A DNA stretch of 64,000 bases from Pegea sp. RAD2-039 (Eukaryota; Chordata; Thaliacea; Salpida; Salpidae), in the NCBI GenBank assembly GCA_034620365.1, contig JAQGEQ010000258.1, positions 310,001 through 374,000 on the forward strand, given 5' to 3'. The notes under the pieces are model-generated. The model was not told the DNA's origin. It saw only the letters and a list, made by a program, of their open reading frames with translations, and made no database searches. Made by a program: the position numbers and the translations under genes. Shown here piece after piece: positions 34,135 to 48,992 of this stretch; position 1 is the stretch's first letter; each line of letters begins with the position of its first letter.

Positions 34135-37100
34135 TAAAAAAATCAGATTTTTTGCTAGAAGTGAATTTTGATCAGTATGTTTAGTTCAACCTAAGTTAAA
34201 TGAGTTTACTTTTTTGCAAAATTTTTTTTAGTTTTACTAACATTTATATGATGTGGCTACTTGGGTTTAACCCACACATCCGCAAGCTAATGTAGAAACA
34301 TTTCATTCATCTGAAATTCATTGCTGCTTTTCACGTATTCTGTAAAGTTTGAATAGAATTTTAAAAAGTAAAAAGAGGTTTAAGTATTACAAAGTAATAA
34401 ACTGTAACCTAACGCATTCAAGAAAATTAGATTGGAGAGACATTTTAAACGATTTATTTGTATTTGGCTATTTTATTGTAAGTGAAAAGTGTAGCTTTAA
34501 ATATTCTCGCTTATTTTAGCAACAACAGCATCCGTTCTTGTTATATAGCATTAAGGCAACAAAAATAGTTTTTAGGGAAATTTTTTACAACAAAATTCTG
34601 CAGTAAATTATCGTTACTACTCACAAAAAATACTAAAAAGGAGAAAGATACTGGTTGTAGTTTCCAGTTTTAAATTTTCTTTTTTCTTTATTTCTCTCTC
34701 ACTTCTACACTTCTTGATATACGTTCTCTATTAGACGCTAAAAAGCGTTTGCTTTTCACCACTAGCAGTATAAGCATAGGCAAGTTTGGTCAACAGTAGT
34801 TGTTGATGACTTATTGTTATGTGACTGAATTGTCGTTGTCAAAAGCACAAAACTTTTTATTTGTATGGCAAAGCTTATATAGCTGCTAGATGAGCTACAC
34901 AGTTCTTAATTATTTCCGTTTTTTAAGTAATGTTTATATGAGTAAAAGCTCTTTGAATTTGTTCTATGCATGGCTTCATTGTCTGAATAGCTTACAGAAT
35001 TATTTAGAAAATTTCTCTTCGTAATTATTTCACGCATATTATTCATGCAAGTCTTTTAGTTTACTTCTATTGTGAGAAAATTGATTTTTTAGTTATAGGT
35101 GGCATTTATACTACTCAATCATTTTTAATAATATTTTAATTATTTCTATTACTTTTTTGTCAAATGTTTTAAAGTTTGAACAAAGTATTCATGCGCTACA
35201 TAAAAACTAAAACGATTTAATCGAAATGTTCAACAAATTTCCTCTGTTTTAAAAATATCTTCTGGCTTATAGTGGAATAGAAAAGTTCATTTGTGTAGAC
35301 TATCACTTTTACAACTATATCAGGGTTTTATAAAAAATTTCTTAAGTAATTAGGACAAATTAGTAACAGCTATTATTGACCACATGATTTAAAAAAAAAT
35401 TTCAATCAATTTAGTTTTGGCACCTTGAACCAATTTTTTTGTAATAAAAAACTGTAATGACCTTTTGTGCAAGCATTTTACTTTGATTTTTATATTAAAA
35501 TTTTTTGTTTTTACTAATGAGCTTGTTGATTGCCAATTATAAATTAACACTCATTAAAATAGAACACAAATTTTACATAAGTGGATAAAGAATATTTAAA
35601 TAAATTAGAGTAATAATTTTTTAATACGAATGATTTAAAAAAAACCCTTTGTTTAAAAAAATTAACTATATATGTAATTTACTATTGCTTGTAGCTTAAA
35701 AAGATTAAGAAAAACTTAACCAGGTGCAAAGTTCATTTTTGCAGTTTAATGAAACCTGCTTCTCCTTACATCAGTTAATAGATTATTATGTTAATTGTGC
35801 AGCCTTAATGCAAATAGTTTGGAAAAATAGCTGGTTTCATAGTGATACTATCTAAAATAAAAATTATAAAAGCGTTAATTGTCAATTAAAGGCTTGGTAA
35901 TTACTAATATTAATTATATTTTGCTATAAGTGTTTTTGTCTTGTAAACAGCATTAATTTATTTTATAACTTTAGGTTACATTTTAGTATATTTAAAGTTT
36001 CAGGCATTTGCATGTAAAGCAGTATCTTTCAAATTATATATAATTGTTGCTGACAATTATTTTTGTTTACAACACATGTTAACTTGTAACCTTAATCATT
36101 ACTACATTCAAACCATTTCAATGTGAGATACAAAAGATTATATATTCTTAATTCTGCAACTAAAAATTATAGAAAGCTTTCTAGTTATTTGACACGTTCA
36201 ATTCTCAAAATAAAACGACTAGAACATTTGAGCCTTTATTTCTAGTTAAAGTTAATGTATTTTAGTAAAACTAATTTTGTTATGATAATAAATTCATGTG
36301 TTTATGGTAATTGGCCAAACCACTACATAAAGCTTTTATAGTAGCTTCTTAGTAACAAAATTTATCTGCATTTATTGAAAGTAAATATTTCTGAATATTG
36401 TTATAATTAGTGTGTTGCAAAATAACATTTCATCAGTTTTTAATATCAGTTTAACAAGTTATATTTAAATGTTTCTACAGAAAATTAGGATAAAGGGCTA
36501 CGATGTGCGTGTTTATTCAGCATAATATTTATTTTACAGAAACCAATATAATAAAACTATTCAAATCATTTACTTCAAGAAGTTTTTCGACAGCTCATAA
36601 TCAACTTTATAAGTTTATTTTCTTACATCTTGCCGTTCTACCTTTTTTTGAGAAATAAAATTGAGATATAAATACGACTTCAAAATTTTGTCTAATGTTT
36701 GATTGAGTAGAAATATACTTTAATTACAAAAACAATCTTTCATTTTGCTTTTTGATATGTTTGCCAAACAAATAATACAAATAACTTTTCATCGTTTTCT
36801 TAATTAATATTCAATTTCTCAATGCTGTTTATTTAGCTAAACAAGTTTTTGAATAATTTTAATAGTTTTGACGTAATCAGTAAATGCGATTATGTTATAC
36901 ATGTTTAATTAGGTTTATCAGTGAAAATCGGTTTTGTAACCTTTGAAACAAAAGACGAATTTTAATCATTAAAACACAAATAGATAGTAGGTTGCAAGTT
37001 GTGTAATTGATTTAAATAAGGAGCGATCGTATCGGTGAAGATCAAATATTTATACTGCACAAAGAAACTATTTGAAACATCAAAGGAACATTATAAATAA

Positions 37101-37950
37101 AAAGCAAGTCAAGTTTTAATTATATGAAATTGCTGATGTAAAATTATTTTAAGAAAAGTTATTTCTTTGTGTATGGAAATATTTGTTTTTGTATCAACGC
37201 AGCTTTGATAGGTTTTGATTTACTCAGTAACTTGAAACCAAGGTCAACATTTTCAACCCCCTAGAATTCATATTTGGTTGAAATTTTGTTTGAAACTCAT
37301 GTAATTTGTAAAGGTTTTAATTTTTAACTACTTTCCAGCATCCCAACAAATAGTCTGTTTGCTCAATACTTAACTTTAAAATTTAGCTCACATTATAAAG
37401 TTGGAAGTTATTCAAAGCAATCTTAAATTACTTTCCGGAGTTGTTTTTCAAAAACATCAAGTTTGATTGTATGTCAAGCAAGTCAGCTAAAATTTTCAAG
37501 ATGTAATTGATACTATTCAAAATTTTCAAAGCTAGGAAATCAAAGAGTCACCTTACTTTCTGGTAATTGTTTAACGTTCACTTCCCTTTTCTTGACATAG
37601 TGATATTTTACAGTATTTTCAACAAGTAGATAGTAACGTGATGTGTATAAAGCTGTAGATATGTTCATAATTACTTAAATTCATTTTTATTTCTGAGTCA
37701 GCTCTCAAGAGAGTCGATTTGTTCTAACAGTTAAATATTTCCAAATTCTTTATAACATCGACTACGCAATTCTTGTAAATATTTTTTCAAACATTTTTCG
37801 ATTGTCATTTGTCAGCTATTATCTTCTTTATATTATCTATAACTTTAACCTTTCTGAATTGGTAATTAATTTGGTTTTTATTTAAGTTTTGGCTATAATA
37901 AAAAGTAGTTTTAATCTTATTTACTTTTATTCACTAACTTTTTATTTTTT
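34135..37950. other. Gene-poor interval upstream of the LRR receptor gene
   Basis: No supported gene or repeat. It probably includes the promoter of the LRR gene, but no clear TATA box was identified close to its start. Confidence 0.45.
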
Positions 37951-37961
37951 TGTAATTTTAG
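37930..37961 (+). promoter_or_regulatory. Splice acceptor in the leader of the LRR gene
   Basis: A pyrimidine-rich tract ending TTTTTTTGTAATTTTAG closes at 37961, 59 bases before the ATG at 38021. It implies a non-coding exon further upstream, or a trans-spliced leader. Confidence 0.35.
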
Positions 37962-38020
37962 GCTTTTAAATGTTCCTAATTTAAAGATCAATTTGTTTTT
38001 ATAATTACTGGACTACAAAA

Positions 38021-41000
38021 ATGTCTCACTACTGCTTACGTACGAATCGAGTTTTCTTCTTACTGGTAAGCTATTAATATTTACTAGTCCTTATTATAAT
38101 AATAAGTCTTAATCAGATAGTCAGACTAATTTAAACTACTTTAAAAGGTGCAATAATTTAATTTCAGTATTTCTTACTCTAAGGTCAATGCAACTTATTT
38201 TATTTTATAGTATTGATATCTAAAAACGTTTTACTAAAAAGTTTCAAACTATACTGTAAAAGTTGAAACAGATATCAACACAATAGTTCTTCACATAACC
38301 AAAATTAGGTCTCAGAAAGTTAATTTTAGAGCTTGTTTCCTCAATGGTTATGTCTCACACTATAATCTCTTTGTAATCTGTCCAAAAAAAGCTTGTCAAA
38401 TATTATTGTATCCCCGATATAGTATAACAAGCTCTTTATAAAAGCTATCCATAAATAATCCTGCTTATTACAGCTTTAAAAATAAATAAATAATAACTAC
38501 TAATAGTGGTAGCTTAAGTCTAGTGTACAAACAATTTTCGTTTTTCAACTGATTAACGTATTGATAAGAACAACTTTGGTAAAGTTATTTAGTAAGAGTG
38601 TTTTACTTCTAAAATTTTTAAGTAAAATACTCAAAAAAGTTTCAGTGATACATTTATTTTTGGGTTAACTTTCTTTTTTCTTTTATTTATATTTATGCAA
38701 TTACATTACTATTATTATAACATACTCTATATAATCTACATATTATTCTTAATATCTATATCTTGATTTAAATTTGCTTCTATCTATTATTTATAATTTT
38801 ACAATTCTTTATCCGGTTACTTTATTAAAGTTGCTGCGATATATTGATTCCTTCTTCGCAAAGCAATATTTTTTGTTGTTTTAAATCCATGTGGTATGGT
38901 TAGTATGAACTCATTGTAATCACTATACTTTAAAGTAAATTTCAAACATTAGTTTCAAAACAGGCAAACTGTTCAACAATATTAAATATGAAAAGTGTTT
39001 TGATAATTTACAAACTCAAACAAGTTTTAATTGTATAGTATACATCACGATCTGTCAAGTTTAAATCAATTATATTTTTTTGTAGAATTTATATCAGGTT
39101 ACAAACATATATAAATATGTTTTTACCTGTAATAAAATATAGTTGTAATACTTTGTAATCTTAACGCTTTTTACATAAATATTTTGTCAAACTGTTAATA
39201 AAAATAAAAATTTAACTTCTATTTTTGATATGAAATGAAAATGAACTTAATTTTAGTCAAACAGTTTTAAAGCAAACTATTTAAAGACGCCAAAAAAGCA
39301 TGAAGCTTTTTAATTTACAGTACTCCTTTCTAGCTATCACGTGATAAAAGCATTTGTGCCGGTAACACATCAAGTGTAGGGCATTTTCAGAGAGTTAAGA
39401 GAAAATAAGTTTGAAACTGTTCGTTGAATTTCTAACTTAAATAGATTCCGATGAATGATATAATGTATTTCTTGACTTTTTATTTTGCTTATGATAAATT
39501 GAAAGCAAACATTTTTATTTGTAATTTTATCCATTCATAACTTACATAAAAATATTTTAAATTTCTTTTAACGCTTCTTTTTATTTTTTTCTATTTTTGT
39601 GAAATATCGCCGATAATTTGGTGAAATTTTTAATAAATTGAACGAAAGATGGAAACTTTTTTCTAATTTAATGTGAAATTATATTCTTTATCATCGAAAT
39701 AAATTAAATTAATTGAATTTAAGTTTTAGATAATTATCGTGCGAAAAAATCGAACCTTTATTATTGTCTAGAAACAAATAAATGATTTTATTTAGCAATT
39801 AAAGCAACTCAAATTCAAGTTTGTTGGGATGGCTTTTGAAAAAAGCTTTCTGCCTAATTCTTAAATTATGCAGTAAAAATTGATCTACACTTTATCTTTG
39901 ATTCTGTTTCTCTAATTGATTATTTAAACCAAGAGCTTGTAACTCACCATAAAAAGGGAATTTTAAAAACATTAAACAGCTACCAAAAGTTAAACTGTTA
40001 AATATCAAGAACAAAAATTCTTATTTTTTAAACTTTTGATGTTAAACGTAACACAACGTTATGAAAGCTTACTCGTCAAAGAAGACCGTTCATAATTTTA
40101 TGATTAAAAATTCTTTAAAATTTTCAAATAATGCCATTAATTAAAGAATGTCTTTAAACCACCGCTTACTTATATATTAATAAATCACTAATTTGGTAAG
40201 CGTATTAATGATACAACAATTATACAATTACTAATATGTAAACCAACTACTTATTGTTATTGTTGTTTTTTTATTTTTAGATTTTAATAACAGTAAAGAA
40301 ATCTTTATTTTCAACTGCCAATTACGATTGTATATCTCAGTGTATCTGTAAATTTCAAAATAACACCGTAGTAGCAGACTGTACAGCAGCAACATACCAT
40401 CAAATCCCACAATCTCATTGGAAATGGGTTTTTCAGGTAACTTTGATCGTATAATCAATCTATTTAAATTTTCATTCGTTTCCATGATGATTTAGAGCTA
40501 CAGGCTTAAAGCTAAAAAGCCGAACTTCAATTTGTTTAGTTATATTTACAACTATTACTGATTTTCAAAGTTTTCTTTCTATTACTTCACTAGCTCCAAA
40601 ACATTTTTTATCTAACTACTCAGTGTTGACTGATTGGAAATTATCTTTTTATGTTGCTGTCACTTTAACGACTGCGTTTCTTTTAAAGTACTAAACAATC
40701 ATAAACTGCTTCAAATATTCTTATTTCTAAGCATAGAGTGTTTATCAGTCTTCTATCAATTACAATTTGTTATTTATGCTTAGAAAATTAAGTTCTTTTT
40801 CATATATCTTAACGAAACTTACGAGCCAGTTTTGATGAATCAAAAACATATATAAAGCTCGTGGTAAAACAAAGTTTTCTCTTTTGATTATCGAAGGCGG
40901 GTAAAACGTAATTACAGAAAAATGTTGTTTTCTTTTTCAAAGCGTAAACTTTTATGTGGATTAATTGATATGTTTGAGATTGTAAACAGATAAAATTAAA

Positions 41001-44000
41001 GTTAGCTTATAATTGCTTTCTGCTGCTATTATAGCTAAAACTTATTTTAATTGAAAAATGTTACATTTTTTATTCAATTGAAATCAAGAAAGTTTTTATT
41101 GTTGAAACTTTTGTAATAAACAATTAATCAAGTTATGAAGTCAGACGGTAAGACACCTTCGGCAAAAAAAAACTTGAAAATATGACTTTATCTAAAATTA
41201 TCAAATCTTGTAGATAAACAAGCTCATTGTGGATTACAACAAAGTGACGATTATTCGACCTGATGATTTTATAAATTTCAAAGAGTTAAATGACTTACAA
41301 CTTCAGGGAAATCAGCTTAGATTTATCGATAGCAACGCATTTGTGCCACTAAAGAAGTTAGTTACTGTTTTCAAATTTTATTTTGGCAGTCTTTACACAT
41401 CTTAAAAAACTTTTAATTTAGAGCTTAATTGAAATATTTACATCAATATTTTGAAATAAGTATTTAATACGTCTTTTTTATAATTATGTTTACTTAGTAA
41501 ATATTGGTTCTGTCAATATTATCAGATATAGATTTTAGTAACGATAAATTATGAATGAAAAATTATCAGCTTGTCATTTGTTATCACTTTAGTTTAACTG
41601 TTTGTTCAATTTTTTCATTCAGTTCACTTATTGTGTAGCATTTTTAAATCTAACCAGTCGGCTTAATAGAATTTCTATCTAAATTAATTAAATACTTATA
41701 AAAACAAATACTATATTAAATTATAGTGTTATATTTGAATGTTACAACTATTGATAGTGTAATTAAAAGCTAAGTTAATTGATAAGCCGATAAAAGTTAA
41801 CTGTATAATCCTATTTTGTGATAATCTAAAAGAATAAATTTAGATTCAGATAATCTAAGCTTAACCTAGTTTTTAATCTCTATCATTATCCAGTACTAAA
41901 CTTTTTATGAGTAATACAAAAAATCGTATCAGCAAACCAATTATTGAAAACGTATTTGTCAAAAAATACCTAATTATGCAGTCTACTTCAAACTTTCTTT
42001 TAAAAAGTTCTGTAGACAACTCTACAAAAATTTTATTTTTCAATATGATCCAATTGTAATTTCGGGTTAATTTTATCTTTATTTTTAAACTTTTCATCAA
42101 ATAGTTGTTTTACTTTAAAGATACTAAAAGTAACATAAAATATAGTTTTATATAAACATTTATAATTGACTTAATATTTTATATAAATTTTTACTTCAGA
42201 ATCTTTGTATGAATAAAGATGTAAAATATTTGATAATACTCAGAAATTGTTTTTAGATAAAGTAGTAATAAATGGAAAAACATATTTAACTAACTAGATG
42301 TAATGATTAAATAGAATAAAAATAATTCCATTTTCTAAATTTAGAAAACTAAAATTACTTGAAATAGCTTAAGATGTTTTAAAAATGTTTTAAAAAGTTT
42401 TACAACTTTGTATACTTGAAGCCTCCTAAAACTATTGCGCCAATATTTCATTGTTGTCTTTAAAAATTGTTTGATTAATACTTGATAGTTACTTAAATAA
42501 ACCACAAATATAAATTCACAACAAAGTAGGTTTTTACTGTACTAGTTCAAAGTTTATTATTCTATTTTATAAACTTAAAAGCACCAGTCTCTTTTTTAAT
42601 ATACTGAAACTCGATTGTTTGAATTCAGTTTTCTTTTAAGTATTTCTTTTTAAGAATCATAAATTCAGACAAAAGTAATTGCTCACCTTTGCAATTTATT
42701 TTGATTAACCTTCTCAACTCTTACAACCAAATCAAATAGGCTAATCAAGCTAATTACTCACATGCACCACAAAGTAGTGTGGCACAAATTAGAATGTATT
42801 TTAGTTTGTTGAAAAACTTGTTAAAATTTTATGAAACTTTTATTTCTTACAGACAACTAACTCGTCTGGATTTATCAAAGAATGCTCTCACTAGTAAAGC
42901 TTTAAGCTGCTTAAGCGTTATATCAAGTAACCTCAAAACTTTGTCACTTGCCTACAATCAACTCAAAAGTGTTCCATCATCACTTCAGAATATGACCAAC
43001 CTTATTGAAATTGATTTGAGTCACAACAAAATTAAAGTCATTCCGGAAAGTTAGTAGGTTTTACTGTTTTATCTAAGTTCTTTTTTATCTACTTTATTCT
43101 CTTAAGTACATAAACTAAAATAAATACAATTATAGGAATTATACATGTATAAAATAAATGGCAAGCGTTGTTTCAGCTAAGAGAAATATTTTTTAAAAAA
43201 AGTAACTTGACTTTGTTCAATGATTCTAATGTTAGATAATTAAAAAATATCATTATCATCTACAAATTATTAGCTTTTAATACAACTTATTCATTGGTTT
43301 GAAACAAACTTCTAGGCAGTTATAAAAATTAAAACAATTTATATTACAATAATACGCAGGTAAGCTGTTTTACAAACAGATCTTAAAGAGTAGTTATTTG
43401 TAAAAATATACTTTGTAAAAATGGTATAATATCACCAAACCGTTGAGAAAGTATTGTCAGATAAAACTTTGACCGATTTAATTATTATAAAATTTTGACT
43501 ATTAAGATAACGATTGATTGATTGAATATAATGGTACCAATGTAGATTTTGTACCTGATAATTCTTGATTGAATAAAACACACACATAACAAGCAACGAA
43601 GCAATAATGTTTTACTAAGTATGCTTTTAAGTCATCTTCCTAATTAATTGCAATTTTACTTTTGTAAATATTCAAAACACGAATAAATGATAAAAACTAC
43701 ATCAAAATATAAAACTGCTCATATTTGATTATTGGTATAAGTGAAAACTTGATTCTACTGAAAACATTATATTTTATTAGTTACATAGATAAAGCCTAAC
43801 TTTTATGAATTTTGATTTTGTTGCGCGTATATAAATGTATTTACATTAAACATTACTTATACAGTAAATTGAATGAAGAAAATAAAGTGTTCGACTCAAA
43901 CATAACACAAAATTTACTGGTTTATAATCATAAATGACAATTAATAAGTAATCTGTTTATACACCTAGCAAATCGTTGATCACGGTACTAACAAAATATC

Positions 44001-47000
44001 TCAACGTTTATTTTAGGAAGAAATGCTAAAGTTGCAAATTTAACTCACGTATTTTACCCAATAAAAAGTTTGGTTTATAGAACTGAAAATATTATCTGGT
44101 ATTTCGCAGATTCAATCAATAATTTCTTTGATATAAACTTTATACAAGATTTAAACTTGACCCCAACTATTTTAAATATCTACTTCTGATAACTTTTAAA
44201 GTTTTTGATTGCAAATAAGGGTTTTATGATAAAACTTTAGTAATTAACAGGTAAAGGAACTAAATTAAATTAATCAAATTCAAAAAAGACTTAAAACTTT
44301 GAGTAAAGAGCAAATATTGACATCGTTGAAATTCGTTGCTATCAGAAATATCTCAAGCTTCTTTTGCACTCGTATTTATATCGCTATTTTTTGAACACGT
44401 ATTTTATCTTTTGATATATCAAACCGTACAACGCTTGCTATATATTGTTACGTAATTATAAATTTTACAAAAAATTTTTCAATCTTAATTAGAATATTAT
44501 TCTTTTTCAAAATGTTTACTTTTAGTAAGTTGTCTTAATAAATATTTCCCTCCAAATGAGGCATACTTCACTTTTTACACTTTGTTAATTTCATTTTCAG
44601 ATTTTCTACTTGCTTCATTAATCACAGCAAACTTCTCTTTCAATACGCTTCAGAGATTCGAGAAAAACATATTTGCAAAAAGCAAATCACTAAAAGTTTT
44701 GATTCTAAGTGACAACGAAGCGAGTAGCGACGTCCGTTTCCTTGACAACGTGTTCGATCCTCTCATCAACCTTCAACATCTTGATCTTTCCCGCTGCTAC
44801 TGTCGAAGATTACCTCAGCTCAGTTTTAAAACTATGTCAAAACTGACCACGTTAAAGCTACAGCGAAGCTTTCTCTACAAGCTCCCTTTATTTGAGTCTC
44901 CTCTCAATATGTCACGTGACATAACAACAAATCAAAACTCAAGTCTTGTTGCTAGTACCGTGTGGAACAACCCGCAACTTGAAACTCTTGATCTTTCTTT
45001 AAACAGTCAATTGAGATTCGATTCGAGTGGGCCGACTCCTTTTCCTCCAAGTCTTCGTATACTTGATCTCAGCTCAGATCGAATTCGAATGATTGATGAA
45101 AAGTTTTTAGAAAATCTTCAAAATCTTCAAACTTTAAGACTCGATAATAATCGAATCGTCCAAGTTGCAGATCGCGCTTTTATCAATATGACGAGACTCA
45201 TTAACATATCTATGACTTGGAGTCAATTGGATGTGATGCCTCAACTACCAGTTTCCCTTCAGTCACTAAAACTTCCTGGAAGTGAGATTACTAACTTGAC
45301 AACTGATAGAATGTCTGACCTTACACAAATAAGAACGATTGATCTGAGCAATTCTCAAGTGACAAATATCGAAAATGGCTTATTCACAAACATGAGCGAG
45401 TTGAAAACATTAAACTTATCCAGCAACAAGTTAATGTCCTTAAATGATGAAGTATTTCGTATAAAGTGAGTGTTTAAAAGGTCTTTAAATAGTTTGATAA
45501 AAACAATTTAAAACTTCTATTTGATTGTAAAGTTAATGACTTCTAAAAAACTTATCTAATATTTGATCTTAATATTTTAGATGAAATTACTTTATCTTTT
45601 TGTAAATCTTATTTTTAAATATTTTCAAAATTTTTAATCGAAAATGAAATATGTTGCATATCAACTCTTTTGTACAAACTTTCAATTAATGAACAACAGA
45701 TTGCATACTTTTTATGCATATCATTTGATGTAATTTTATTGAAAGATTGATTTTTTGAAATGATACTTAATTGAATACCTATTAAAAAAAAAAACAAAAT
45801 TCTATTAGTTGTAATATTTAAATCATGCGTTTAAATAACAATTTTTAATCCGGAATTTTATTGTGGCTAAAAAATCTATTGAAAGAAAATATTTACTGAA
45901 TGTTTACGCTCAATAATTTGAATGTAACTGGTTTGAAACATATCTTGTCATCGTAGCATTAATCTTTCTTAAAACATCTTTTAAAAAAGAGAGATGTTAC
46001 TTTAGATTATGATCTAAGTTTGTATTAATTTTTTAGCGTTGAATTTTATCTAAACAATTTAATTTCTTACATTTGAGAAATATCAAAAATGACATGGTTT
46101 AGATATCCACCTTCAATCTTTAAAAAGCTTACCTTGAATTAAAGTAGGTTTTCAAGTTATGGTTTTATGATTGAAAGCATTTCAACTTTATTTATAAATC
46201 CTAAAAAGTTTATGAAAAGTTAGAAACAATTAATGGCTACATAAGAAAATATCATCGAAGAACTATTTTAATGAATGCTTTTAGCAACTTCCTGTTACAA
46301 GTCTTTAACTGAAGCATTCAGGTTTTTGCTGTATTTCCTGATCAAATTTAAAACTTAGAAAATGTTTGTTACATAAAACATTAATAATTTTCTATATTAC
46401 ATTTTGACAACATTCAATGTATAGTTTTATAACATAAAAAAATCAATATTTTATCATTTAAAAATATTTGTTTATTTAAGAAAATCACCGTTATGTTTTC
46501 ATTTTATAGATCAGGTGCTGACCTCACATATTTGGATCTTCAGAAAAATGAGATTCAACAAATCAAAGGATCGCCATTTGCAACTCATGATAGATTGAAT
46601 GAACTTTACATTCATCAGAACCATCTTACAGTTATTGAAACGCACACTTTAAAAGGTCTAGACTCACTCAGAGTTCTTGATCTTTCTGTGAACGACATTG
46701 AAGACGTTTCATCAGATGCTCTTTCAAATCTTCTTCACTTAGAAGTGAGTTATTTTGATTTGTTATCTATGGATAATAAAAATACTAACTTTCAAGCAAA
46801 TAGTGATTAGATTTATTAGTCAAACTTATGTTGTACTTAAAGCATGAACTCAAACATCAACTTTATTTAAATACTTTCGAAATTTTTTAGATACTCTTAT
46901 AAAACCGATAACTTGTAAAGTTTATTACTCAAATGATCAAAGCTTTTTCTTTTCGTAAGTTAATGATAAAAACGATGGTAAATGTTCCTTAAATATGGCT

Positions 47001-48594
47001 AAAATATATTAATATAACATTTTTCATAAGTTTTTTCGACAATTAAAATGATATTCTATAAAGAAGGTAGTTTGAAACACTTGAAGAGATGAGAAAATTG
47101 TTGGCAGTCGATAAATTTTATCTGAAATAACTCCAATGACATTTCACTGGAGTAATATTGATGAATTTAATAAAATAATTTTAGGAGTATATCCCAATAA
47201 ATATCCCATTGAACTTTCAATAGCTTAATCATTCTAACTTCTATTTAAACGATTTCAAACGAAGGTAATAAGAATCGTTTAAAACGGTTCATTAAATCGA
47301 AATAATTGTAGAGTTGATTTTTTAGAGTCATTCAAATAGAGCATTTTGACAAAATGTATTTTTACAAAACCAGGTTTTACGATTAGATAACAACAGAATG
47401 GAAGTTGTTTGGGAGAATCAATTCAAACAACTCACTCGTCTACATACGTTGACTCTACACACGAACCATTTGATAAAAATGGACCCTCAAACTTTCCCTT
47501 CAATCACTTCTTTATCGTTGGTTGATAACCAACTTTCTTCAATTCCACTTTTAAATGCTCCAAAATTGACTGAGCTTTTAATTTCCAAAAACCAATTAAC
47601 GGTTTGTTAAAAATTTTCAAAATTTATTATATTTTATATTATATTATACTATAAGATCTAATTGGTGACCTTTTAATATGATTAAAGATTTATGAAATAA
47701 TAAGTGTTTATTTTTTATTTGTAGAAAATTGATGAAGACAGTTTTTTTAATGTAAAAAATTTGGAGTATATTGACTTGGACTCAAATTCAATGTTAATCT
47801 TAAACAACTTTAATTCTTTCGAAGTCTTAAAAAACCTTTCTTATCTTAATATCGGCAACAGCACTTTAAACAGTTTTGTGAACGTGCTTCTACCTAAACT
47901 AAGAACACTCAGTCTTGAATCAACTCAAATTACTAGCGAGTTAATTGTAAACAAGTCTTTTGTGGAAGTTATACCATCTATTGAAGATATCAACCTGTCT
48001 TATAATAATATTATCTATATAAATCCAAAAGCATTTGATCAATTAAACGCATTGAAGTCTGTTGACTTACAAGGCAATAATTTTGGGTGCACTTGCAAGC
48101 TACAACCATTTGTTGATTGGTATAACTCACGCCACAACCAACTTGACTTTGTTGCTGCTGATTTTTTTCTTTGTGAGGAACCTGAACAGTTTTATGCAGT
48201 TCATGTATTCGATGCAATGAATGAACTGAATTGTAGCGAAATAATTACAACAACTGCAGCTACCACAACAATTAAACCATCTTCAAAACACTCTTATTTG
48301 TTTTTTTCACTAATTCCGATTATTTCTATTATTTTTGCAATTTTCATTATTATTTTAGTGACAAGGCGTTGTCGCCGATTATCTAGAGATCAAAATAGCT
48401 CTCAAAGAGATGAAATCAGGCTAGGAGGTGGGGAAGGATTATGTTATGGATGTTGTATTTCGTTGTTTAAAATTAATATCGCCCGAAGCTCTGCTGGAGC
48501 ACATCGGTTAAATTCTGATGAAGATCAGCAAGATCTTATGGCCCCGTCGCTAGTAACTTCACCATTGAACGCAGACGCACCAGTTGAACTTTAA
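38021..48594 (+). CDS. Leucine-rich-repeat single-pass membrane receptor, 912 residues (8 exons)
   Basis: Exons: 38021-38065, 40281-40436, 41214-41356, 42853-43049, 44601-45465, 46510-46744, 47374-47601, 47725-48594. All introns are GT/AG and every phase agrees (0, 0, 2, 1, 2, 0, 0), giving one open frame. Residues 1-28 form a signal peptide (core VFFLLILITV). An LRRNT cap follows with cysteines 32, 36, 38 and 49. Leucine-rich repeats of about 24 residues fill about 65-740 (for example LTRLDLSKNALTSKALSCL). An LRRCT cap has cysteines 745, 747, 773 and 793. A Thr-rich stalk leads to a membrane helix (about 814-835, IPIISIIFAIFIIILV) with basic stop-transfer TRRCRRLSR, then about 77 cytoplasmic residues with a CYGCC cluster that could be palmitoylated. 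No TIR, kinase or Ig domain is seen. The product should sit on the cell surface as an adhesion molecule or receptor. The long exon 5 encodes about 12 repeats. Confidence 0.95.
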
Positions 48595-48992
48595 ACAATT
48601 GTATGACGTCTTCATGACGCTTAAAACTAGAAAATATTTCGACGAAGAAGCGTAGGAAAAAAAGCTTTCAAAAAACAAACTGTGTTTACTTGAAGAAGTA
48701 CTTCTTCAACTCAAGTTTTGATTTTTGCTGCATCTTCTGCTCAGTGAAGAAATGTATTTTGTTTAAATGATTTCTTTGTTAAGTTTTCTTATTTTATTAT
48801 GTTTAAATATGTGCTGTTATAAATACTGTACAATCATAACCTAATGTAATGTGATACTATCATCAACCAACTGGTGAAAATTTGTGCATTATTTCAATTT
48901 AAATGTGGATGATTTTCATTAAATTCTATCACCTCCTGTGTGAGTGATTGATGACTTTAAATTTGATTTCATCGTTTCTTGTTTTTAATAAA
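48595..48992 (+). promoter_or_regulatory. 3'UTR of the LRR gene, AATAAA at 48987-48992
   Basis: The first AATAAA after the stop lies at 48987-48992, immediately followed by a second overlapping-type signal (AAATAAAAG). This gives a 3'UTR of about 400 bases. Confidence 0.5.

Noticed and set aside
40231-40485. Minus-strand 84-residue frame
   Set aside because: Antisense to exon 2 (LRRNT) of the LRR receptor.
48011-48217. Minus-strand 68-residue frame
   Set aside because: Antisense to the LRRCT part of the last LRR exon.
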